From: Thunnus maccoyii
Lineage: Eukaryota > Chordata > Actinopteri > Scombriformes > Scombridae
Assembly (NCBI RefSeq): GCF_910596095.1
Contig: NC_056550.1
Coordinates: 18,322,501-18,386,500 of the forward strand
DNA: 64,000 nucleotides
Direction: 5' to 3'
Each line of letters starts with the position of its first letter. The first letter of the stretch is position 1. Shown here piece after piece: positions 1 to 21,640 of the stretch. The notes beneath the pieces are model-generated. The model did not search any database. It saw only the letters and a program-made list of their open reading frames with translations, and was not told where the DNA came from. A program made the position numbers and the translations under genes.

Positions 1-56
1 GACTCGGGTTATTTATCTGGCTGATGATGCAGCCCAGAAAATTGACCTGATCCACT

Positions 57-700
57 GTGGTGGGGAGGGCTGCAGTGATGCCCAGCACACCCAGGTTGTT
101 AGCTACTGCAGCTAGCTGTTTTCAGTGGCTCCTTCCAGGATGTTTCGAAACAGCTTTGCTGCTTGTGCTGACTTCAGCAAAGAGACTGAGTGAACTGTGC
201 GCCTTGTGGTTCACCCCAGCTATTTGCTGTTTTGTGGTGATCACAGCTGTGCTACTCTCAGACCGACCCCCTCCTTTGTTCCCAAGATCATAAGGAGTTC
301 ATTTAGTTTGAGAACTATTCAGCTAGAGGCATATTGTCCTCCACCCTGAGGGAACGTCAGAGAGGCAAAATTGCATCTATTGTGCCCAGTACATGTGTTG
401 GCATGTTATGTTGAATACACAGCCCCCATTCAGCGCACTGAATAGCTGTTTGTGTGCTATGGTGAGGGAGTGGCCAGTAAAGCCCTATCCAAGAAGTGCC
501 TAGCTAGTTGGCTTTGTGAGTGCATCTCTTAAGTCTACAGGCAGGCAGGTGAGGCCCCCCCACTGTGACTGAGCACATTACAGATGTGGTGTAGCAGCGT
601 CAACGGCCTCATCAGTGGGGCAAGTGTCGAGGACATATGCATGGCAGCATCTTGATCTACACCTTGTTCGTTCATAAGGTTCTATCTTTTGGACATGACG
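57..700 (+). pseudogene. Decayed DIRS-type tyrosine recombinase
   Basis: The frame 57-293 contains TSAKRLSELCALWF followed by RPPPLFPRS, resembling the beginning of the catalytic domain of fish DIRS/Ngaro tyrosine recombinases. After a frameshift near 293 the reading continues from 308 to 700 with LRTIQLEAYCPPP, LCPVHVLACYVEY and GASVEDICMAAS, then STPCSFIRFYLLDMT, the classic C-terminal region with the FxRFY motif. In-frame stops occur, including a TGA where tryptophan is expected before STPC. This enzyme would integrate a circular DNA intermediate by site-specific recombination. It is dead here. The family assignment is by motif recognition only. Confidence 0.72.
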
Positions 701-1126
701 GGCTCCTTTTCAAGGTCCATTATCGCAGGGGCAACTCAGGACTTGTGAAGAGGATGGTATGAGTGTCAGCTGTGGTACACTTGACCCTCCCCTGGGCAAT
801 ATGCACCTGCATTTTCCCGTGATCCATGATGACTCAGGGAATGAAGTGTGCAGGGTGTCTGTTATATGGTTTTTCACCCCTGCAAGGTTAAACCATGGTT
901 ACACCCAGTTTCATGTTCATGTAAACTGGGCTGGGCTGGGCCCCCTACTGTTCCACTGAAGCAGCTTGATTTATAAAGTTGTAGGAGAGCTGCAGCGACT
1001 AACCTATAGCTGGTCATGCTCAGTGAGGCAGTCTGATGACATTTTGTGGCAGGGCGAACATTCATCAGGCTCTGTCCACTGTACCCATAAAGTCCATTAC
1101 AGGGAGGAGCTTGTGTGAGATAAAAC

Positions 1127-1187
1127 GAAGGTTACAATATTGTAACCCTAGTTCTATAAACACAGGCAGGCTCTACCTATGGACCCT
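1127..1187 (+). repeat. DIRS internal complementary region
   Basis: This segment contains the 18-nt perfect palindrome GGTTACAATATTGTAACC (1130-1147) and continues into a stretch ending ctacctatggac. Its reverse complement matches the outer end of the adjacent terminal repeat (about 1368-1423), which ends attacaatattgtaacc. An internal segment complementary to the element ends is diagnostic for DIRS-type elements. Confidence 0.65.
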
Positions 1188-1425
1188 GCCGCTCCTACGC
1201 TGTCCGCTGAAGTGGTTTCTGGATGAGAGCAGCAGTGAGGCATTGCATTATATACTGTGTGAGACACACGTAATCGGTAGGTGTGTCCCGATTGACTGTT
1301 ACGTACATGCATATTTCAGTGGGCGATTGTGTGTGTGTGTGTGATTGGAGGATAGTATTACCAACAGAGTCCAGTAGAGGGCTCCTAGCATTCTTATAGA
1401 ACTAGGATTACAATATTGTAACCTT
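1188..1425 (+). repeat. DIRS right inverted terminal repeat
   Basis: Runs from ctgccgctcctacgctgtcc through ttatatactgtgtgagacac to the outer palindromic end near 1423. A near-identical right terminal repeat occurs at about 60300-60540, and an inverted copy (the left terminal repeat) lies at about 57961-58100. A short GT run (1329-1343) sits inside it. Confidence 0.65.
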
Positions 1426-2027
1426 TGTTATATAGGATGCTGAACATGTTTTTGTTAATGGAATGGTGAAAAGTGTAACAAATTTCATTATCCAGCGGTG
1501 TGGATAATTGACATGATAATGGGAATTAACTGTGGCTCTGAAGGTTATATTTTGCCTATGATGCTGTATTTATGTTTTAGTTATGCTTCTTAATTTCTGC
1601 CTCTGTAAAATGTGAAGGTGTCTTTTAAGCTTGAACCTGACACTGCTATCAATCTTTCAAAGAGTGATGCTAAGCTGAAGACAGTCTCATTTTACCGGAA
1701 ATTGTCATGTGGGAATGAATCATGATTATTTCTAGGAAAGGGAAATGTTAATGTTGAGCTGAAAGACCTCCCCATCCAGCTAGCTAGATAAGTGATGTAC
1801 TGCAACACACACTCTAGCCAAGTTAACTGATGCAGCTCCACCTAGCTACTGTGTTGAACACTGTGTGCTCAAGCATGATATAAAGAGAAACTAGAGAGTA
1901 AATAATACAGAGTAAATATAAAATTATAAGGAAAAAAGGTTTATTGAATGAATACATTGTAATAAGACAATTCAACAACTAGTTCATATTTTATGAACTC
2001 TGTTGAAAGGTGCCAAAAGGATGTCTC
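1426..2027 (-). other. 3' flank and 3'UTR of MYH gene 1
   Basis: Noncoding DNA immediately downstream of the gene 1 stop. It is closely matched at 31495-32053 and 60545-61117. The proximal ~100 bp is the 3'UTR, ending shortly after the polyadenylation signal at 1940-1945. The remainder (1426-1925) is conserved flank with no ORF of interest. Confidence 0.75.
1940..1945 (-). terminator. Polyadenylation signal of MYH gene 1
   Basis: AATAAA on the minus strand (TTTATT on plus), about 85 bp beyond the stop codon. The same signal lies at the same spacing behind genes 2 and 3. Confidence 0.8.
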
Positions 2028-13871
<11,844 letters not shown>

Positions 13872-13890
13872 GTTGGCACTTTAGTGGAGA
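13872..13890 (-). other. 5'UTR part of the start-codon exon, gene 1
   Basis: Nineteen bases between the acceptor AG (ct at 13891-13892 on plus) and the ATG. The start context is gccaacATGA, differing at one base from the gccaccATGA of gene 2. The ATG is fixed by the conserved MSTDAEME N-terminus. Confidence 0.8.
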
Positions 13891-13973
13891 CTGAAAAAAT
13901 AGAGTTAAAATATCAGCATGATGTCGTAATGATGTTGTATCCATCTGATGTTGGAGACTTTGACATCTTTTAC

Positions 13974-14027
13974 CTCAGCTGGTTCCAAAAAATGATGAGT
14001 GGTAGAGTATCTGGTGGAGTCAAGATG
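13974..14027 (-). other. Noncoding exon 2 (5'UTR), gene 1
   Basis: A 54-nt segment with a GT donor (ac at 13972-13973) and an AG acceptor (ct at 14028-14029). The same-length exon is at 42823-42876 in gene 2, and a decayed one at about 23977-24030 in the relic gene. A noncoding second exon is usual for vertebrate MYH genes. Confidence 0.75.
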
Positions 14028-14561
14028 CTATAAAAAAGATGATTAAACGTGAGTACAATAACTTTTTTCAGTTTGGTTTTCTCATTTTAAATATTCCCGG
14101 CAGAAAGTCAGTTTGAGTGCAGTCGAGTGTGAAGGTGGTAAAACTTATTCAGATTTAACTAATAAGTGCTAGCTGTATTCAGTTGAATCATGAAAGTTCA
14201 ATTCTCTCCCATCCCCTCAACTGCCCTCCACACCCAGAGAAATAGTACTGCTCTTAATGATCACTTAGTATACAGTATGTGTTGAGAAAGGATGTGTACT
14301 GGATGTCAACACAAATGAATTAATTGTGTGATTTCTGGAAAAACTACTTAAATGTGTTAAGAGTATTTAAAGAAAATTGTTTTGGAATAATATCTGCTCA
14401 AGACTTCTTTGATATGACATGAAATTTCATCTTAATATCACTTAAAACAAAGATAACTCTGACAAAGAATCATGGACAATATGCATTAGTAATTAGCAAT
14501 ACATTAACTTTACCAACTGATCAATAGGAATTCCAACTAAGATCACAGTCGATACACTCAC

Positions 14562-14583
14562 CTGTGTTGGGTGCCTACCAGTT
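14562..14583 (-). other. Noncoding exon 1 (5'UTR), gene 1
   Basis: Ends at a consensus donor (CAG|GTGAGT on minus; ac at 14560-14561). The 5' limit is inferred as about 25-30 bp downstream of the TATA box and is not read directly. Confidence 0.65.
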
Positions 14584-14720
14584 CATGCAGAAGTCCAGGG
14601 CTGCCTCTTTTATAGAGGGTGGGAGTGCTTGAGTGCTTGGTCAGCTGTAGTCTCTCACCCAGTTTGGTCATGGCCTCATCCTGTTGCTTATTTTGTGGCA
14701 GTGATGTTTATGCAGCCTGC
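14584..14720 (-). promoter_or_regulatory. TATA-box core promoter of MYH gene 1 with E-box
   Basis: TATAAAA on the minus strand at 14608-14614. A CAGCTG E-box (possible myogenic bHLH site) lies upstream at 14642-14647. The block up to about 14720 (tctctcac, cagtttggtcatggcctcat, gatgtttatgcag) is nearly identical upstream of gene 2 (43440-43565). Gene 1 has an extra direct copy of gagtgctt between the TATA and the E-box. Confidence 0.75.
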
Positions 14721-15992
14721 AAGCATTCTTTATTTGCAACTAAAATTTGAAAAATACATGCAGTACAATGTACTGTATGTGTAATTGCAAATGTGAATGT
14801 GACATATATGATGTGGTTGTTAAAATATTGAATATAATGTTATAAAAATGTGATCATTATTTAGTAGGAAAATTGAATATTTACATTAGAATGGACTACA
14901 TTACTAATGTAGAGTATATGGGAAAGACTGTCAGACATGCACACATACTTAAGTAAAACTTCAGTAAACCAAATAGGACTTAGGGGTCTGCTTATTCATT
15001 TCTCCTGTAGATTAACTCAGTGATTTACAAACTTGATATTATAAATGTTGGTCCACTACTGCCTCCAAGTGCAGGCATTAAACGATTGCCAAATATTTAT
15101 CATTCATTAAATAGTGCAGAATACCGTTTGTTTACAATTCCAATAAATGTAGTTCTAGATTTAAAGGACATGAAAGTTGAGACGTAGTTATCATCAACAA
15201 TGTTTTTTTAATTCATGGACAGCTTTGGGGGTTGGTTTTGGAAACTCATCAAAATACCATCAGTATTCAGTTGCAGGACACTTGCGTATTTGAGATCTTT
15301 GAAAGTTAACCCCTAAATGACACTATATAAGACAGTTGTCAACACATTTTAATTAAATGTTTATATTCATCTTTAATATAAACTATATACTAAGTCTGGG
15401 GAAAATTATGTATAATGCTTAATAATGCTTGACTGTGGTAATGCTATATTTACAAAAACTTTCATTGTGCTCATAAAAACTTCTGTGTTCCTGTGTGTGC
15501 CAGTAATATAGAGAGAATAACGTAAAAATATATCATAATGCATAGCTGTATTTGTGCACTATTTGATCTTATAAATCTTATAAATCTAAACTTGCCAATA
15601 TGACGACCAAAGCACTTTATTAACTGAGGTTACATCACATTAATATTTTTAAAGGGCCATGTATGCATGGAGTTCAGTTTTGGAAGTGTGCCAAAATGTT
15701 TCTTGTCTACAGTTACTAGATTCTGTCACATCTCATATTCCTGTAATAAAATGAAAGATGAAGTACCATCAATAAAAGTTCAATCACGTTTTATGTATCT
15801 CCCTAAATGGACATGAAAACAGTTGGCAACTCATTTGAGTTCAGGCCCAAAATAAGTTTCACATGCCAAATGAACATCAGCCAGTTGCTACATTTGATAC
15901 TAAAGAAGCTATTAAAGAAGCATGATACAAGTGTCCTGGCAGATCTTGAAGGCTTATGGCATGTTGAGTCAATTTGGCTCACCAAAGAAAAA

Positions 15993-16029
15993 ATATATTT
16001 ATATATATATATTTATATATATATATATA
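15993..16029. repeat. (TA)n microsatellite
   Basis: Imperfect TA/TATTTA run. The matching site in unit 2 (near 44980) has only a short AT-rich tract. Confidence 0.85.
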
Positions 16030-16224
16030 GCAGGTTCTTGGGACATATACTGATTAATTTCAGCAAATAGTGGGTGAACTTAACATGACTAACATATATT
16101 AGTACAGGAGTATTTTCCATCACTCCTCATAGCTTCTTTGCTTTATACATCTAAGAATGGATATATGGACATCTCCAAGTACAGAGGGACATGACACACA
16201 GGGTTGGGGTTAGGTGGACTCAAC

Positions 16225-16228
16225 GAGT

Positions 16229-16269
<41 letters not shown>

Positions 16270-16271
16270 TG
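16225..16271. repeat. (GT)n microsatellite
   Basis: GT dinucleotide run with two TTTG interruptions. It appears absent from unit 2. Confidence 0.9.
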
Positions 16272-18217
16272 GAGTGAGTGTGGGGAAAAGCAAACAAACT
16301 GAGAGTAAAGAACAATTAACAATAATATGAAAAAAGTTTACAAATGAGTTGGATCCAGAAAAAAAAGGGGAAAGGAAGAGAAATATCTGCATCCACACAT
16401 GTCAATTAAATAAATAAATAAACATATCTATTTTACTGTCAAAATAATAATTAAAAAAACAGGGAAACCAACAAACCCTAATAATTAGATAGAATAGAAA
16501 TATTGAAGATAGTAGTATCATATTTTAGTTTTTTTAGTTTTTTATTTTCTTTGTCACGCTGTACATTCACATTACAAAACTACAGCAGCATTAACAGCCC
16601 AAACACCCTTCCCAGCACCTTACACAGCCATCCCTTATATACTTTCACAGGTAATTGACACAGATAATTCACACTAATTGTGTGGATCTGTATTTTTCCA
16701 TAATTTATACAAAATTGTATCAACCTGAACCACAGCTGACCTGATCATGGAGCTGAATGATCAGAACAGTGTGTCTCAAGGACTGCAGCAATACCAGTGT
16801 CTGCTTCACCCTTTCATTTTTACTTGGCTGTCTTAGCTTCACACAATCATTTTTGACACTTTCTCAAACCTAAATGTAGAATTACAGGGAGCTAAGCTTT
16901 CAAGAGCAATACCGATTTAACAAAAGCTAGATTAATGTTAAATTTAACTTTATAAAAACCTCTTGAGGTATTATTCTTGCACTATAATACAAGTCTCAAG
17001 TTTACACTTGTATGCTCAGTACACCCCAAACAATAATGCAGAATCAACCAATTCCACTAAATCCTCTCATGTCCATTTTGCTAGTTGGCCAACAGATTTG
17101 GAAAGTACTGACCTTACAAGCAATTTTGAAATTCTGGTACTTCTGGTATTTCAATTTTGTGCAGCTTTATGTTTTACTTTACATCACTTCAGACTAAAGC
17201 TTTTAAGCTTGACTGGAAGTAGTGAATGTTTTTGTTTGCGAAATTTTGAATGTTGCAACACACTGAACATTCAGATGGACAGTTGCTATGAGTGGTTTGA
17301 CTTACAGCCTCCTCTCTTATAAGCCTTGACTTTGAGCTGCAGCTTAACCACCAGATTCTGAAGTATGGCCACATTCTTCTTGTCCTTCTCAGTCTACACA
17401 GATAAAGACTTATAAGTGATGAAGAATAGAGAATTGAGAGATATTAAGGTAGTTTATTAAAATAGGACATACCTTGTAGGTCAGCTCCTTCACTCTTCTT
17501 TCATATTTGTGGACTCCTTTAACAGTATCAGCCCCACATCTCTGCTCAGCCTCAACTTCAGCTTCAAGCTCATACACCTGAAAAGAGATGGTAAATGATT
17601 CATCAGTTTTATATACAAAGATCACAGTCAATTGAAATAAACAGAATTTATTTCACACATTGAAAGTGTGATGTGCGTCCACAGAAGGATCTGTTGTGAG
17701 AATTTATATACAGTGCATACCCTTGACTCCAGTTTCTGGAGCTGCTTCTTGCTACCCCTCATGACGAGGTTCTCAGCCTCATCCAGACGTTGCTGCAGGT
17801 CCTTGACTGTGACCTCCATAAACCTGAGAGTGAAGCAGTCTGACACACTTACGAGCATCAACCAACTCCTGCTCAGCCACTTTGCGTCCTCTCTTCTGTC
17901 TGGTCCAGAGCGGCTCTCAGCTCCTCAATCTCAGCTACCATCAGGAAATTTCTGCACTTCACCATGGCAACCTGCTCCTTCCTGTCCTCTGACAGCATCA
18001 TCAAGGTGCAGTTCGGTCCTGACAACAAAGAAAAAAAAACAAAAGACCTTCTCTTCTCTTTTTTTTTTTAAACCAAATGATCATAGAAAGCTCACCCTGA
18101 GCTGTCCCTTGACATTCCTCAGTTGTTTCTGGGACTCAGCAGCCTGCCTGTTGGCATGGCTCAGCTGAATCTCCATCTCATTCAGGTCTCTCTCCATCTT
18201 CTTCTTAACTCTCAGGG

Positions 18218-18395
18218 AGCGACACCACTGAGGTGCCCCTGAGCCAGGCCCTTAACCCCAACTGCTCCAGTGGAGCTGCTCAGTGGTCAGCAGGTTCGAT
18301 TATGGTTGCACTGAGCAAGTGTGAATGTGTGTAACTGTGTGAATGTGATCAGGCTAAAAGCAAGTCTGGAGTGTCCCCGAATAAATAAAAGTTAA
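18218..18395. mobile_element. Short interspersed element inside relic exon 32
   Basis: The homology of exon 32 stops abruptly at ctctcaggg and continues as gcgacaccactgaggtgccc, through ccaactgctccagtgg and gtgtgaatgtgtgtaactg, to an A-rich end (aataaataaaagttaaaa). The composition resembles widespread fish SINE or LINE-tail repeats. The family is not certain. Confidence 0.55.
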
Positions 18396-18871
18396 AAAAT
18401 AGAATAAAATATGATTAACCCCACCCACAGAGTGGTTTTAATTTTAGGTGACTCACCATTTTCTGTCTGCAGTCTTGCCCTCTGTGCATTTATGTCATTC
18501 ATCAGGCAAACATTCTCATCATTTTTAGTTCTGAGTTAACTCAGTGGTCTTCAAGAGTTCTGCAAATTTTTTCCAAGTTTCTCTATCACCAAAAAACATA
18601 ATTTCTTTAAAAAGAATACATTCAGCAATTCAAACTGAATGCAATGCAATAGTTAAATATAGTGGTGATTAGTTTCATTTTAACATCTGATTTATATCTT
18701 AAGTTATATTTCTCAAAATTCCTGAGATGTTAAAAAAGGCACATCCCTCACTTAAAAACAAACCACTTACTTTGGATTTAGCAACAGCCTCCATGTTGCT
18801 GGAGGGGTCATCAATCTCCATCTTGTACTCACTCTTCTTCTTCTCCAGCTTCTGTTTGACAAACTGGAGGT

Positions 18872-19444
18872 GTGGTGGAGACAGATGTCCCCAACATTCA
18901 GTTATGCTAGTAACTGTGCAACATGTTAGTAATTGTGCAAAGATAACATTTACGTCAATAAGAGACAGTTCCTAAGGGAATTTGGAAGGGGATGATCTGT
19001 AATGTCACATTTTGATTTTCTGTGTGCAATGATTGAAGGCCGCTAGGCCATGTGTATTGTGAGAAATGTGGAAAATGCCAGGTTCAATTGATACATCTTA
19101 GAGAAGTTTGAGACACCATTTTTTTCTGAGATGAGTCATGTCTGGATTATTACTAAAGTGTCAAGGTCAAGCGAGGTGGAGTTTAGAAAATAAGCTCCAT
19201 ATTAGGAGGGTTTATGAGAGGTATGTAATTTAATGTTTTATGATTTTGCATTAGGTTCTTTATCCCAGGGTCAAGGCCTCGGTTTGCTTTGTATTGCTCT
19301 TTATGCATATTCACCTATTCACATTGAACTCTACCAGCTTCCAGTGTATTTCTTTGAGTCGTTCTCTCATAGGTTTTGAGTTTAATGCTAAGTTGTGGGT
19401 GACTTGAAGATTTATTGGCCCATTTGAAGATTTTCCCACAACAT
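18872..19444. mobile_element. 573-bp insertion splitting relic exon 25 (possible solo LTR)
   Basis: Exon 25 homology breaks after ctggaggt and resumes with aggttgtcg, giving an aggt target-site duplication (18868-18871 and 19445-19448). The inserted block begins near tgtggtgg and ends near cccacaaca, compatible with the TG...CA ends of an LTR. No coding sequence is seen. Confidence 0.6.
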
Positions 19445-19639
19445 AGGTTGTCGCTCTGCTCTCCCAGCTCTGCAACATTGTTGGCCTGCTTTTTGTGGAG
19501 AGCTGCTGCGGTAGCTTCATGCTGCAGGGATGACTCTTCAAGGTCACAATGCAGCCTCATGCTTCTTGTTCATCTCAATCTGAGTGGATGTTGCTCCACC
19601 AGCTTTCTCAAGCCTCTCACTGATCTCCTCAAGTTGAAA

Positions 19640-21060
19640 GAGAATCCTTGGGAGAAACTCTGAGGGGCATTTCCTTCCAAATTAATGGATTATCCTGGTG
19701 AGTTAGCCACCTGAAGGCAGCCAGTTAGCATTTAGATTTTGATATAACAATTTAACTGTGTGTTATTTTACGTTGAAAGGTATGGCAAAGCAAAAAACAA
19801 TCAGGTTATAACATTTTTGTGTTGTGAAGAGAACATAGCTGATGTTGCTAAACTTTTTAGCCGCTCACCACTTTCAACTTAATTGCAGCCAGAAGCTAGG
19901 CTAAGTGCAACATGCATAGCTGCTGTTGCAGCCTTGGGAAAGCACGTGAAGCAATTTATGCATATCTGCGTTTAAAAGCTAATGTGTATATAATATAAAA
20001 TTTAAAAGGCTGGATATGTGCATTCATCTGAAATGTATATATACAAAAAAAAGGAAAGAGACAATTTAGTTCAGAAATGTTTATTACAGTCATTGTAAGT
20101 GTTGTTTAATTCTGCGTGGGTGCAGATTCAATTCTTGTAATTCTTATGTGATGGAGAATAAATCAAGGAGGGTCAGACTGTATGATAACTGTTCTGCACA
20201 TTTGTGTGCAGGCTGGTTTTTTTGAGGGACAATTCTATGTGTGGAGCTGCTTTGTCTGCCATCCAGATTGCCATCACTGCTTGTGGATGCCTTCATCTTG
20301 TCAAGTCGCTGACATGTGGATGTTGCGCCGTTCCAAGAGGGCAGTAGGAACCAAATCAAAGGGAACCTAACTAAGGAGAATTCTATTTTATTTTTGTGCT
20401 TTTTCCTGAGATCTCAGATTATTTTTTTGTGCTCGGGCCCAAGACAAACTGACTAAGTAAAAAACTGACCAGAACTGATTTCTTAATGAAACTCAAGAAA
20501 AACAAAGACCATCAAGAACTGATAACTGATAATAAGTGCATTTTGGTCCAACAAAGGATACATTTAACTTGTGTATGAAGCACTGAGAATTGAACACTTC
20601 TTAACTGTACTTTCATTTGTGTTTACCGCTTATAGTGATCACGTCTGTCCGGGTCAAATTAATCACTATAAGCGGATGATTATTAGAACAGATTTTTTTC
20701 TTTTTCTTTATAATATAAAGTAATGAAACGGACAGCTTCACTATTTACTGAATTTTCTTTCACAGTTCTTTTTACTGAATTTCACAATTTACATAAATTT
20801 GCAAAAAGAACACCATTCCCACCCCACAGCGAACATCCCCTATCCCCTGCTGTCACTCAGCAAAGTTAAACTTGGTCTTCTTTATAGAGGAATGTACAGC
20901 ATAGTATGCCTGTATATCAAAGTGTACATAATGAAAGACCATAGTTAATACAATGCACTTTGTAATGTAGAGTTAAATTGAAGAATGAAAAGCATTTAAA
21001 TTGTAATGAGAGGTCAAGCAGAAGCAGCATGCTCAGGCCCAGAATGTCAAAAACCATAAT
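19640..21060. other. Unassigned intergenic DNA with a hairpin
   Basis: No host gene is recognised. Homology to MYH ends at about 19635. A 14-bp perfect inverted repeat (20626-20639 and 20662-20675, ccgcttatagtgat) with a 22-base loop suggests the remnant of a DNA transposon end, perhaps Tigger/pogo-like. The ORF at 20182-20370 has no recognisable domain. Confidence 0.4.
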
Positions 21061-21077
21061 AATGAAACTTCATTTCA

Positions 21078-21640
21078 TTATTTATTCCTGTACTTGTGTA
21101 GAGGGTTTGTCAAAGAACGTAAAAAAAATCTCCAAACTTTAACAAAAGTCTTTTCAGAGCCCTGTAGTGTATATGTGATTTTTTCAAGCTTCAAGATAGA
21201 CAACACATCCCTTATCCAGTGGGAGACTGAGGGCAGGGCAGCCTCCTTCCACATCAAAAGTATCAGACAACGCACCAGGAGAGTAGTGAAAGCGACTACT
21301 TTAAGGCCCCCCACAGGTAACTGCATCCTTTCAGGAATGATTCTAAACAGTGACATAAGAGGGTTTGGGTTTATTTTAATGCTTAAGACTGTAGAGAGAG
21401 CTTCGAAAATAGAGTTCCAGTACCCTTCCAAATTGGGACAGAGCCAGAACATGTGAATCAATGTTGCATCCGTAGTCTTACATCTATCATAGATAGGGTT
21501 ATTTGTGGGTATATCTTGGCTAGTTTAGATTTGGAGAGATGCACTCGATGCACCACTTAAATTGAATCAAAGAGTGTCAAGCACACATAGGTAGAGTGAA
21601 CTCTTTCCAAAATCTTAGCCCAGATCCAGCAACCAGGTCC
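21078..21640 (-). mobile_element. L1/Tx1-type LINE ORF2 C-terminal fragment
   Basis: On the minus strand 21461-21078 reads HMFWLCPNLEGYWNSIF followed by a hydrophobic stretch and LLMWKEAALPSVSHWI. This resembles the C-terminal region after the reverse transcriptase of L1/Tx1-type fish LINEs. Only this terminal piece is present, and no 5' part is found. Confidence 0.65.

Larger units (their letters stand above)
1..1425 (+). mobile_element. DIRS-like tyrosine-recombinase retrotransposon remnant, 3' part
   Basis: The left part (about 57-700) reads as a decayed tyrosine recombinase. The right part (about 870-1425) carries the inverted terminal repeat and the internal complementary region typical of DIRS elements. 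The segment 760-1180 is matched by 59960-60300 in the second DIRS copy. The element is cut by the window edge on the left. It lies directly downstream of gene 1, on the opposite strand to the MYH genes. Confidence 0.75.
14721..17300. other. Intergenic DNA upstream of gene 1, partly conserved with unit 2
   Basis: No gene seen. The block 15200-15960 matches 44170-44930 closely (shared ggacagctttgggggttggt), and 16560-17300 matches 46165-47170. It contains two microsatellites, described separately. Whether the conserved blocks are enhancers or simply young duplicate DNA cannot be told from the sequence. Confidence 0.6.
17306..19635 (-). pseudogene. MYH relic, unit 1: rod exon fragments
   Basis: Decayed exons homologous to the intact genes, in the same order and strand: exon 37 at 17306-17393 (8 nt short, so frameshifted), exon 36 at 17473-17577, exon 35 partial at 17721-17819, exon 33 at about 17824-18018, exon 32 partial at about 18093-18217, exon 26 at about 18457-18581, exon 25 in two pieces (18771-18871 and 19445-19635). 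Exon 34 and part of exon 35 are deleted, fusing exon 35 directly to exon 33. Two mobile insertions interrupt exons 32 and 25. Exons 38-39 and 27-31 are missing. It cannot encode a rod. Confidence 0.9.
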
